A DNA stretch of 54,122 bases from Synechococcales cyanobacterium GL140_1_metabat_312 (GTDB taxonomy: Bacteria; Cyanobacteriota; Cyanobacteriia; Leptolyngbyales; Leptolyngbyaceae). Below the pieces are notes generated by a model. That model did no database searches. It was not told where the DNA came from and saw only the letters and a program-made list of their open reading frames with translations. A program made the translations under genes and the position numbers. Below, piece after piece: positions 8,136 to 16,541 of this stretch (position 1 is its first letter; each line of letters starts with the position of its first letter). The stretch spans positions 1 to 54,122 of the forward strand of contig JANXWB010000033.1 in assembly GCA_025351345.1 (NCBI GenBank). Direction: 5' to 3'.

Positions 8136-9974
8136 TCACTCAGAAACGACCTTGTCCAAATTTGAGGCTAATCCCTGGGCTACCACAACGCTGTCATACG
8201 TTCCAGTTCTAATGATTTTCCCCGAATCCATCTGATAAAGACGATCGCAATGCTTAATGGTCGTTAAACGATGGGCAATAATAATGAGTGTTTTTTCGCC
8301 GCCCAACGCTTTAACTGCGTCACTAACCAAGCTTTCCGTCTCGTTATCAAGGGCCGCTGTCGCTTCATCCAAGACCAAAATTTGTCGATTGTAATAGAGT
8401 GCGCGAGCAATCCCCACCCGTTGACGCTGACCCCCAGAAAGTCGCATTCCCCGTTCGCCCACTACGGTGTTAATTCCCTGGGGCAATCGCTCAGTCAGCT
8501 CCACGAGTTGGGCCGCTTGTAAGGCACTCTGAAGTTGTTCATGATTAATTAAATGATCCGGAACGCCGAAGGCGATGTTATGCAGCAAGGTATCTTCCGT
8601 CAAATAAATGTTCTGGGGAACATAGCCCACAAGTTGCTGCCACGATCGCAACTGCCCGTAAATTGATATGCCATCCACCTTGATGTCCCCCGATTCTGGA
8701 GTGAGTAGCCCCAAGAGCAAATCCACCAGCGTCGTTTTCCCAGCCCCCGATCGACCAATCAATGCGATCGCTTCTCCTCGCTTAAAGGTAAATGAAATTT
8801 TGTCTAGGGCGGGTTCAAGAACCTGTGGATAGCGATAAACAATGCTCGATACTTCAACTTCATTCTCAAAGGAAAGGGGGGCAACAGCAGGACGAGATCC
8901 CATCCAGGTTTCTGGGGACGATCGTAAAGATGCAACATTTCCATCGGGTAGGGCTTCGAGTTGCTTCAGCGCAAAATAAATTTTGTCGAGGGCAGAACCT
9001 GCATAGCGCACTTGACTGGTCCCATTCACCACCGTTCCCACACAGGGCAATATCCGAATTGAGGCCATGGCAAAAATGCCTAACACCGAATTGAGATTGC
9101 CAGATTCGCCATAAATTGCCAAAAATGCCCAGGTAAATATCACCAAAAAGGTAATTAAAAATGATTCCATCAAGTAACGGGGCAAATTAGAAAACGAATA
9201 AAATGACGATCCCGAAACGGCATATCGCTTAAATTCCCGATCGACCTGCTGCTCAAAATATGGCTCACAGCCCAATACCCGAATCTCTTTAACGCCGCCA
9301 AAGCTATCATTCAGAATCCGAATCGACTCTTCAAACGATTCATTGCGATCGCGGCCCCACTGACCAATACGCGTTTTAAATTTTTGTAACAACCCAAAAG
9401 ACACTCCCCCAATCCCAGCGACAGCAAACACCGCCATGGCATTCGTAAATATGAGCAGCGTGACGATCGCTAAAATCATTAACATATTGGAGAACGCAAA
9501 CAGCAATGGCAACAGCGCCATTTGAGAAAATACTTCTGTCTCATTCACTACCGTCTGCACCAGCTCAGCGGAATTATGTTGAAGATGATAAGTATAGGGA
9601 GCGCGCGAATAGGAGTACATCAAACGCGCCGCGATCCATCTCCTCTGCATCGCACCAAATCGGTGGATATATTGTTGAACACTGAACCCTAAATAAGACT
9701 TTATATAAAACGCCAGAATAACAGCACCACCTAACAGCAATAAGACATCGGAGTTAGATGGATTGCTGCGCCCAAATCTCAGCAAAAGTTCCTTCACAAA
9801 GTCAATCAAGGGCTGGCTTCGGGCAGCATCAGTCGCAACAGCAATAAAGGGACCAACCATCCCCAGTCCAACGGCTTCTAGTACTGAAGACAACACAGCA
9901 AAAGCTATCAGTAGCGCAAGCTGCCGCCGTCGTCCTGATAAGACATAGAAAAATTTGGCGAGATAGGCTTGCAT
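8136..9974 (-). CDS. ABC exporter half-transporter (MsbA/PglK-like, probable polysaccharide flippase)
   Basis: A 612-residue fusion of a six-helix membrane domain (about residues 1-330) and a nucleotide-binding domain. The NBD shows Walker A GRSGAGKT, Q-loop GYVPQNIYL, signature LSGGQRQRVGIAR, Walker B ILVLDEATAALD and the H-loop IIIAHRLTT, so it should hydrolyse ATP as a homodimer. Members of this group found inside glycan loci flip lipid-linked oligosaccharides (for example PglK). That role is inferred from its glycosyltransferase neighbours. It is the first gene of the leftward block and is preceded by 700 bases without genes, where its promoter must lie. Confidence 0.88.
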   Translation of the reverse strand: MQAYLAKFFYVLSGRRRQLALLIAFAVLSSVLEAVGLGMVGPFIAVATDAARSQPLIDFVKELLLRFGRSNPSNSDVLLLLGGAVILAFYIKSYLGFSVQQYIHRFGAMQRRWIAARLMYSYSRAPYTYHLQHNSAELVQTVVNETEVFSQMALLPLLFAFSNMLMILAIVTLLIFTNAMAVFAVAGIGGVSFGLLQKFKTRIGQWGRDRNESFEESIRILNDSFGGVKEIRVLGCEPYFEQQVDREFKRYAVSGSSFYSFSNLPRYLMESFLITFLVIFTWAFLAIYGESGNLNSVLGIFAMASIRILPCVGTVVNGTSQVRYAGSALDKIYFALKQLEALPDGNVASLRSSPETWMGSRPAVAPLSFENEVEVSSIVYRYPQVLEPALDKISFTFKRGEAIALIGRSGAGKTTLVDLLLGLLTPESGDIKVDGISIYGQLRSWQQLVGYVPQNIYLTEDTLLHNIAFGVPDHLINHEQLQSALQAAQLVELTERLPQGINTVVGERGMRLSGGQRQRVGIARALYYNRQILVLDEATAALDNETESLVSDAVKALGGEKTLIIIAHRLTTIKHCDRLYQMDSGKIIRTGTYDSVVVAQGLASNLDKVVSE

Positions 9975-10678
9975 CCGAACAGTCCCTGATATTGCATTTA
10001 TTTGGAGAGGATCAACTCTAAAGCAACGCTGAAGCTACCAGAGATTGATTATTACTTGGCTCTAATATAGTAGTCCCGACTGTTTAGAACATATAAAATA
10101 TTACAAAGATAATATTTTGATCGAACCCGATACTTAGGTCAATGCTCTTGAGCAATAGCACTAGAGCAGAAAGCGAACTGTAGCTTAACTCTATTGTCTA
10201 TAGTGAAAATACATATCTTTAATATATTGATTAACATCTCGATTGTGGCATTAGATTCGGAAACATCACCTAATCTTTAAGAATCAGAAATTTTTAGATC
10301 TAATCTAGGTCAATCTGTCCCCAGAGAAAACTTCTTCACCGATAGCTTCTGTCTATTTGCAAAAATAATAAAGAATCGATAAAATATTTATTTTTCAAAA
10401 CTTATTTAATAAATTTAGTTCCACAGGAAGAATCTTAATCTACAAGAGGATCTTGGCATCTAGAAAGGTCTACTCCAGTCTCATATTCTCATTTCCTTAG
10501 GGGTTATCTCAGGGCGGGATTGTTAAGACATTAAAAACTTATGTCACGGAGTCAATTAATCCCTAAAGTTCCTGTGATTGAATGAGCAATCTAAGTAATT
10601 TCCCTGGTTACTTATCTTTAATCTCTGACTCTCGTTTCGGTCAAATCTTCACCTCAGATTAGTGGAAACCGTGCATCT
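9975..10678. other. Gene-free AT-rich intergenic stretch
   Basis: About 700 bases separate the leftward ABC/GT block from the rightward sugar block. I see no supported reading frame, tRNA or known riboswitch. The last 200 bases contain an imperfect inverted pair (TTAGGGGTTA near 10498 and TTAATCCCTAAA near 10555). The stretch presumably holds divergent promoters, and given the truncated glycosyltransferase that follows it may also be a deletion scar. Confidence 0.5.
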
Positions 10679-10843
10679 ATGTTTAATTCTCCTCTCAGAG
10701 TCAGTCTTGGCATCCCGGTTTACAAGGGCGAAACTTTTTTAGAAGATTGTCTTGAATCACTACCCAAGCAATCATTGACAGACTTTGAAATTGTTATTAG
10801 GGACAAGTTAAACGAGTGTCTGTTTTTTATATTGAAATCATGA
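10679..10843 (+). pseudogene. Truncated GT2 glycosyltransferase remnant
   Basis: A 54-codon frame reads MFNSPLRVSLGIPVYKG, then ETFLEDCLESLPKQSLTDFEIVI. This is a standard GT2 N-terminus, up to the strand that normally leads into SDNASTDGT. Instead the frame continues RDKLNECLFFILKS and stops at 10841-10843. The metal-binding and acceptor parts are missing, so a deletion has removed most of the gene. It lies 90 bases upstream of the cytidylyltransferase. Confidence 0.75.
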
Positions 10844-10932
10844 CGATCGGAGTTCTCGTGTCGCCTCTCTCCTAGTTGCGATCGGCCCATAATATTTTTC
10901 GTCAATACCTAAAATCAAGAGTACTGAATCCT

Positions 10933-11706
10933 ATGAAAGTTGCAATACTCGCTGGTGGTCTCGGATCCCGTCTCGCAGAAGAAACCGAAACCCGTCCAAA
11001 ACCCATGGTAGAAGTCGGTGGAAAGCCAATCCTCTGGCATATCATGAAGCACTATGGAGCCTATAATTTTAATGAATTTGTGGTGGCCTTAGGTTACAAA
11101 GGCGAGTACATCAAAAAATACATGTCTGACTACGGGACACTTGATGGCAATTTGAGAGTCGATCTCGACAGCGGCAAGGTCGAACGCCACGGCCACTCGA
11201 CTCCCAACTGGATCGTCGAACTTATCGAAACCGGAGCCAAAACCCAAACCGGAGGCCGCATCAAACGCCTTGCGCCCTATCTCCACAAAGAGACCTTCAT
11301 GCTGACGTGGGGCGACGGTGTTTCCAATGTGGATTTGGATGCATTATTGGCTTTCCATAAGTCCCATGGAAAGCTGGCAACTCTCACGGCAGTTCGTCCT
11401 CCAGCCCGGTTTGGTCATTTACAAATTGATGGCAGCCAGATTACGGAATTTACTGAAAAACCACAAATTGGTGAAGGTTGGATCAATGGAGCTTTCTTTG
11501 TTTTAGAGCCTCAAATTTTTGATTACATTGATGGAGATTCGACCCATTGGGAAAAGGAACCGCTAGAACGTCTTGCGAAGGATGGTCAGCTTATGGCCTA
11601 TCAGCATAATGACTTTTGGCAATGTATGGACACCATTCGCGAGAAAAAAATTCTCGAATCGATCTGGGCTTCAGATAATGTGCCCTGGAAAACCTGGAAA
11701 GACTAG
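10933..11706 (+). CDS. rfbF: Glucose-1-phosphate cytidylyltransferase
   Basis: RfbF makes CDP-glucose from CTP and glucose-1-phosphate, the entry step for CDP-linked deoxy and branched sugars. The 257-residue protein begins MKVAILAGGLGSRLAEETET with the nucleotidyltransferase G-x-G-x-R loop. It has RPKPMVEVGGKPILWHIMKHY, MLTWGDGVSNVDLDALL and GWINGAFFVLEP. Length and motifs match RfbF rather than RmlA or GalU. The internal start at 10933 is used because the family begins there; an upstream ATG at 10876 would add 19 unrelated residues. It opens the rightward nucleotide-sugar block. Confidence 0.9.
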   Translation: MKVAILAGGLGSRLAEETETRPKPMVEVGGKPILWHIMKHYGAYNFNEFVVALGYKGEYIKKYMSDYGTLDGNLRVDLDSGKVERHGHSTPNWIVELIETGAKTQTGGRIKRLAPYLHKETFMLTWGDGVSNVDLDALLAFHKSHGKLATLTAVRPPARFGHLQIDGSQITEFTEKPQIGEGWINGAFFVLEPQIFDYIDGDSTHWEKEPLERLAKDGQLMAYQHNDFWQCMDTIREKKILESIWASDNVPWKTWKD

Positions 11707-11768
11707 ATTGACTCGTCGGATCTGTCTACGACATTCGTTAATGAGATTTACTAGGATTAACTAATATC

Positions 11769-12818
11769 ATGCGTGTACTTCTTACTGGACATCGTGGTTA
11801 CATCGGAACTATTTTGACTCCCATGCTCTTAGCGGCAGGTCATGAAGTCGTTGGAATGGATACGGATTTATATTCTCGTTGTACATTCGGCGATCGGATT
11901 CCTGAAATTCCCACCATTCAAAAAGACATTCGAGACGCAGAAGCAGCGGACTTATTTGGATTTGATGCAGTACTTCATTTAGCCGGATTATCGAATGATC
12001 CACTGGGCGACCTGAATCCCCAACTTACATTTGATATTAATCATTTGGCCTCAGTTCATTTAGCCCAACTCGCCAAAGCTGCTGGCGTAAGTCGCTTTAT
12101 CTTCTCGTCTTCTTGCAGTAACTATGGTTCTGCTGGTGAAACTCCCGTTGATGAAACCTCAGAATTGAATCCTGTCACCCCCTACGGAAGTTCCAAGGTA
12201 TTTACCGAGCGGGACGTTGCGCCTATGGCGGATGATAATTTTTCCCCAACCTTTCTTCGTAGCGCGACAGCTTATGGCGTTTCGCCTCGGTTACGGTTTG
12301 ATCTCGTCTTAAATAACCTAGTTGCTTGGGCATTCACCACAGGCAAAGTGCATATCAAGAGTGATGGTACACCTTGGAGGCCAATTGTTCATATTGAGGA
12401 CATTTCCCGCGCTATGGTTGCAGCCTTGGAAGCTCCTCGTGAAGCGGTCCATAACCAAGCCTTCAATGTGGGCCGATCGACCGAGAACTACCGAGTTCGA
12501 GAAATCGCCGATATTGTAAAAGGTGTCGTACCGGGCTGCGAGATTGATTTTGCGGAAGATGCAGGTCCAGATTTACGCTGTTATCGGGTGAATTGCGAAA
12601 AAATTGCTAAGGCATTACCGAATTTTCAGCCTCAATGGACTGCTCAAAAAGGGGCTGAAGAATTATATGAAACCTATAAGCGAGTAGGGTTACAGCTTGA
12701 GGACTTTGAAGGCGAACGCTATAAACGAATTGCTCATATCAAACTATTGATTGGTGATGGCAAATTAGATACTAATTTACGCTGGCAGACGGCAACATTG
12801 CAAAGTATCCCAGTCTAA
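11769..12818 (+). CDS. NAD-dependent extended SDR sugar-nucleotide epimerase/reductase
   Basis: A 349-residue extended short-chain dehydrogenase. The Rossmann motif is TGHRGYIG (residues 6-13), the catalytic YxxxK is Tyr139/Lys143 (YGSSK), and the Ser-rich strand is SSSCSNYG (113-120). Sugar 4,6-dehydratases such as RfbG carry an Asp-Glu pair (TDEVYG) in that strand; it is absent here, which argues for an epimerase or ketoreductase acting on a CDP-sugar. It lies 62 bases after rfbF and before a C-methyltransferase. Exact substrate cannot be read from sequence. Confidence 0.85.
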   Translation: MRVLLTGHRGYIGTILTPMLLAAGHEVVGMDTDLYSRCTFGDRIPEIPTIQKDIRDAEAADLFGFDAVLHLAGLSNDPLGDLNPQLTFDINHLASVHLAQLAKAAGVSRFIFSSSCSNYGSAGETPVDETSELNPVTPYGSSKVFTERDVAPMADDNFSPTFLRSATAYGVSPRLRFDLVLNNLVAWAFTTGKVHIKSDGTPWRPIVHIEDISRAMVAALEAPREAVHNQAFNVGRSTENYRVREIADIVKGVVPGCEIDFAEDAGPDLRCYRVNCEKIAKALPNFQPQWTAQKGAEELYETYKRVGLQLEDFEGERYKRIAHIKLLIGDGKLDTNLRWQTATLQSIPV

Positions 12819-12897
12819 TCCGGGAGGCTCCCTCTAACTTTCTTCGTGACGGGGATCTCCAAGTTTCCAATTGTAAACCCCAGCCAATCCTATTTTT

Positions 12898-14130
12898 ATG
12901 ACTTACGAATCTATTAAAAACTGTCGTGCTTGTGGAAGTTCAAATCTACAAACGATCGTTGAATTTGGCATTACACCACTTGCTGATGGTTTAGTTAAGG
13001 CTGAGAATCTCGACCAATTAGAAATCAAAGTTCCATTAACATTAGCATTCTGTCCTGAAAGCGGATTGGTTCAAATTTTAGAAACTGTGCCTCCAGAGAT
13101 TCTATTTTGCCGCGATTATCCCTACTTTTCATCGGTGTCGCCCATGCTGATGAAACACTTTGGAGATAGTGCCCAGACCTTAATTGATACACGCGAATTA
13201 ACCAACAAAAGCCTTGTAATTGAAGCGGCCAGTAATGATGGCTATATGCTCAATACATTCGTACAGTCTGGGATTCCAGTCTTAGGGATTGATCCGGCTG
13301 AAGGGCCAGCTAATCGAGCAATTGAACGCGATATCAATACGCTCAATACATTTTTCACTGAAGAACTCGCTAACACTTTAAAATCGGAAGGCAAACAAGC
13401 TGACGTTTTTTTAGCGAACAATGTTCTTGCCCATGTGCCTGATCTAAATGGATTTGTACGCGGGATTAAGGCATTACTCAAGCCGGATGGTGTGGCGGTA
13501 ATTGAATGCCCTTATGTGGTGGATTTGGTTGACCATGGTGAATTTGATACTATTTATCACCAGCATTTGTGTTACTTCTCCGTGACGGCTCTCGATCGTC
13601 TTTTCCGTAGTCATGAATTATTCTTAAATGATGTCATTCGCACCACCATTCACGGCGGATCATTGCGATTATTTGTGGAGCCACAAGAAAATGTACAACC
13701 AGGTGTAACAGACTTACTCAAAATGGAAATCGATCGAAAGGTCGATCGGATTGACTACTATCTAGACTTTGCCGATCGGGTGAATCAGATTAAATCTAAA
13801 TTGATGACCATCTTGACAAATCTTAAAGCTCAAGGTAAAAGCATTGTCGGCTATGGCGCGGCAGCCAAAGCAACCACATTGCTCGCATACTTTGGCATTA
13901 ATACTGAAATTCTGGACTATGTTGCGGATCTCAATCAATTTAAACAAGGTCGGTTTATGGGCGGCAATCATTTACCGATCGTGGCCCCAAGCAAAATTTT
14001 GGAAGACCAACCCGACTATATGTTAATTTTGGCATGGAACTTCGCCGACGAAATCATCAAACAACAAAGCGAGTTTCAAGCGAAAGGCGGAAAATTTATC
14101 GTCCCTATTCCGAGTCCTAAAGTTGTTTAG
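12898..14130 (+). CDS. Sugar C-methyltransferase, zinc-binding class I SAM type (TylCIII/TcaB9-like)
   Basis: A 410-residue three-part protein: N-terminal zinc-binding domain (Cys9, Cys12 in CRACGS; Cys52), SAM-binding Rossmann domain (VIEAASNDGYML) and a C-terminal domain with GYGAAAKATTLL. Homologues such as TylCIII and TcaB9 methylate C3 of 4-keto NDP-sugars. Two oddities: the fourth zinc ligand, normally a Cys, is Ser55 (CPESGLVQ), and the catalytic YHEH segment reads YHQH (Tyr220-His221-Gln222-His223). The glycine-rich HGGSLRLFV motif is kept. The neighbours suggest a branched CDP-sugar as substrate. Confident in the family, not in the product. Confidence 0.85.
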   Translation: MTYESIKNCRACGSSNLQTIVEFGITPLADGLVKAENLDQLEIKVPLTLAFCPESGLVQILETVPPEILFCRDYPYFSSVSPMLMKHFGDSAQTLIDTRELTNKSLVIEAASNDGYMLNTFVQSGIPVLGIDPAEGPANRAIERDINTLNTFFTEELANTLKSEGKQADVFLANNVLAHVPDLNGFVRGIKALLKPDGVAVIECPYVVDLVDHGEFDTIYHQHLCYFSVTALDRLFRSHELFLNDVIRTTIHGGSLRLFVEPQENVQPGVTDLLKMEIDRKVDRIDYYLDFADRVNQIKSKLMTILTNLKAQGKSIVGYGAAAKATTLLAYFGINTEILDYVADLNQFKQGRFMGGNHLPIVAPSKILEDQPDYMLILAWNFADEIIKQQSEFQAKGGKFIVPIPSPKVV

Positions 14131-14158
14131 ATGCACTCCTTAATACAAGGTTTAATCC

Positions 14159-14200
14159 AGATTCAGCAATACAGGTTCAGCAATATAGATTCAGTAGTAA
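14159..14200. repeat. Three imperfect 14-bp tandem repeats
   Basis: Units AGATTCAGCAATAC, AGGTTCAGCAATAT and AGATTCAGTAGTAA follow each other directly in the 82-bp gap before the dioxygenase-like gene. No coding or clear regulatory role is seen. They could be binding sites or a slippage product. Confidence 0.6.
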
Positions 14201-14212
14201 AGGTTAAACGTC

Positions 14213-15139
14213 ATGCATACCGTTTATTTTGATTCAACCGTTAGTGATGATGATCGGCGTAAGCGTCTTTACGAAGGTCAAATTTTTGTATTCTCCCCCA
14301 AGCCCAGCACGATCGCATTAGTTAATCATGCCCGCGAGATGATTGAGGAGGCATTCAAAGGTCTCGACCCGAAAACAGCTCAATTTGAAATGAGTGTAGA
14401 AGAATATGTTGCGATCGTAGCTCCCTTAAAACCGCAGTTTATCCATCATCCAAAAACGAAAGGATTAATTCAAGATATTTTGCGAGAATTGAATTGTAAT
14501 TTAGAAGAAACCTATCTTGATGTTCCCCGTCTTCGGATGGTCACCTCTGATGGATATTTAACCAGCGGCGTGGGTTACGCGCATCATCCCCACAGAGATA
14601 CCTGGTATTCCGCACCCATGAGCCAATTCAATTGGTGGTTGCCAATTTATGACATTGAATCCGAATGTTCGATGGCATTTCATCCGCGCTATTGGGCTGA
14701 AGGGGTTGAGAATGAATCCAATGAGTTCAATTACTATGATTGGAATAAGACTTCGCGGGCCAATGCAGCCCAGCATATTAAATCTGACACGCGTAAGCAG
14801 CCTCATGCCGCCCAAGAGCTTGAACTCAATCCTCAAGTTCGCATAGTCTGTCCTCCCGGTGGCATTGTTCTCTTTTCTGGTGCCCAAATGCATTCAACAG
14901 TGCCGAACACCTCTGGATTTTCTCGTTATAGCATTGATTTTCGTACAGTGAATATCAATGAAGTGCGGACCATGAGCGGCGCGCTAAATATTGATTCCAG
15001 CCCGACCGGGACATCATTACGGGATTTCATGCGCGGATCGGATTTGAGCCGAATGCCAGAAGAAGTGGTCGCGCAATATGATGTGGGCGGTCCGGCGAAA
15101 GAACATTTAATATTCAAACCGGAATTAGCTCAAGTTTGA
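14213..15139 (+). CDS. Putative Fe(II)/2-oxoglutarate-dependent dioxygenase (PhyH-like)
   Basis: A 308-residue soluble protein. The central part contains HHPHRDTWYSAP with an HxD pair (His127, Asp129). A distal His (His227 in GAQMHSTVP) is followed 11 residues later by Arg238, and the strand IDFRTV closes the fold. This spacing fits the double-stranded beta-helix of non-haem iron oxygenases of the phytanoyl-CoA dioxygenase type: two His and one Asp for iron, Arg for 2-oxoglutarate. It lies between two sugar C-methyltransferases, so hydroxylation or oxidation of a nucleotide sugar or lipid-linked glycan is the likely role, but this is inference. I cannot name the substrate. Confidence 0.65.
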   Translation: MHTVYFDSTVSDDDRRKRLYEGQIFVFSPKPSTIALVNHAREMIEEAFKGLDPKTAQFEMSVEEYVAIVAPLKPQFIHHPKTKGLIQDILRELNCNLEETYLDVPRLRMVTSDGYLTSGVGYAHHPHRDTWYSAPMSQFNWWLPIYDIESECSMAFHPRYWAEGVENESNEFNYYDWNKTSRANAAQHIKSDTRKQPHAAQELELNPQVRIVCPPGGIVLFSGAQMHSTVPNTSGFSRYSIDFRTVNINEVRTMSGALNIDSSPTGTSLRDFMRGSDLSRMPEEVVAQYDVGGPAKEHLIFKPELAQV

Positions 15140-15207
15140 ATATAGTTGCTAATTCAAATCTCAGAATCTAAATCTCAGAATTCAAACCATTACTATAGGA
15201 AGATCTC

Positions 15208-16434
15208 ATGACTCAAACTTCGATCGTATCCCAATCAATCCCTACCGGAACCCGTCCGATCGCCTACACCTGCCCAAGCTGCGGCTATGGCGAAATGCAT
15301 GTATTCTACGAAGTGCGCAACGTGCCCGTCCATAGCTGCTTAATGATGCCAAATGAGCAAGAAGCAAAAGACTTTCCATCCGGCGATGTAGTTCTAGGAT
15401 TCTGTGGTAATTGTGGTTTTATTACTAATACCGAATACAACGCCAGCGACGCTAGTTATTCACCAACCTATGAAGATCAACAAAGCTTCTCGCCCACATT
15501 CAATTCATTTGCAGGCCGTTTAGCACAGCGAATGATTGATAAGTATGATTTAGCAGGCAAACACATTGTCGAAATTGGATGCAGCAAAGGTGACTTCCTA
15601 TTAATGATGTGTGAGATGAGCCAGGGCAGCGGCGTGGGTATTGATCCAAGCGCGATCGTGGGTCGAGTCGAAAGCGAAGCCGTTAGCCGCGTCAAGTTTA
15701 TTGGTGAATACTATTCCGAAAAACACGCCGATCAAGTGGGTGAGTTCATTTGCTGTCGTCATACCCTGGAACATATTCATCAAACTGAAGAATTAATTCA
15801 AACCGTGCGACGATCGATCGAGAATCGGAATGACACCATTGTATTCTTTGAAATCCCAGATATGGGTCGAGTCTTGCGCGAAACTGCCTATGAAGACATT
15901 TACTACGAACATTGCTCCTACTTCACTCCCGGCACTCTAGCCCGCCTATTCCGTAAATCTGGCTTTGAAGTAATTGATTTGTATCTAGACTACGGCGATC
16001 AATATTTGATGATTGAAGCCAAACCTATCCAAGGAATTTCCACCAAGATTCATCCCGCCGAAGAAAGTGTCCAAGATGTGGCCAATGATGTTGAACAATT
16101 TGCCGCTGCGATCGGGCCTAAGCTAAATCATTGGAAAACCCATTTAGAAACTATGAAAGCAGAAGGAAAGCGAGTCGCCGTCTGGGGGTCTGGCTCTAAG
16201 TGCGTCGCATTCCTAACCACCCTAAACACGTTAGATCTAATTGATTGCATCGTAGATATCAACCCCCATCGCCAAGGTAAATTCATTCCCGGTGTAGCCC
16301 AAGAAATCCGATCGCCAGAAGTCCTTAAGGAATACAAGCCTGACGAAATCATTCTAATGAATGGCATTTATACTAGTGAAATTCAGAAAATGCTAGATGA
16401 AATGGGAGTAGAGACAACGATAGTAGCAATTTAG
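15208..16434 (+). CDS. Second zinc-binding class I SAM C-methyltransferase
   Basis: A 408-residue protein with the same three-part plan as the gene at 12898. The N-terminal zinc site has all four Cys (Cys22/Cys25 in CPSCG, Cys66/Cys69 in CGNCG), the SAM loop is VEIGCSKGDFLLMM, and the catalytic segment is YYEHCSYF, which keeps the Glu-His pair lost in the first enzyme. The C-terminal domain has VAVWGSGSKCVAFL. Similarity between the two proteins is only moderate, so they probably do different methylations rather than being a recent duplication. It is part of the rightward block, 68 bases after the dioxygenase. Confidence 0.82.
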   Translation: MTQTSIVSQSIPTGTRPIAYTCPSCGYGEMHVFYEVRNVPVHSCLMMPNEQEAKDFPSGDVVLGFCGNCGFITNTEYNASDASYSPTYEDQQSFSPTFNSFAGRLAQRMIDKYDLAGKHIVEIGCSKGDFLLMMCEMSQGSGVGIDPSAIVGRVESEAVSRVKFIGEYYSEKHADQVGEFICCRHTLEHIHQTEELIQTVRRSIENRNDTIVFFEIPDMGRVLRETAYEDIYYEHCSYFTPGTLARLFRKSGFEVIDLYLDYGDQYLMIEAKPIQGISTKIHPAEESVQDVANDVEQFAAAIGPKLNHWKTHLETMKAEGKRVAVWGSGSKCVAFLTTLNTLDLIDCIVDINPHRQGKFIPGVAQEIRSPEVLKEYKPDEIILMNGIYTSEIQKMLDEMGVETTIVAI

Positions 16435-16458
16435 AGTTCGATCGTTCCGACTCATAGT

Positions 16459-16484
16459 CCCCCTTGTTAAGGGGAATTTAGGGG
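16459..16484. repeat. Short cyanobacterial-type CCCCCTT/AAGGGG hairpin repeat
   Basis: CCCCTTGTTAAGGGG (16460-16474) forms a 6-bp stem with a 3-base loop, followed by AATTTAGGGG. This sequence type recurs in intergenic regions of many cyanobacteria (general knowledge). Here it follows the methyltransferase stop; it lacks a U tract, so it is not called a terminator. Confidence 0.5.
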
Positions 16485-16541
16485 AATCGAACCCATCAAA
16501 ATCACAAATAATCCTTTAATACTCCTACTCTCGGTGTCACC

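Noticed and set aside
16459-16484. Terminator after the second methyltransferase
   Set aside because: A hairpin of a common cyanobacterial repeat without a U run, inside what looks like one operon.
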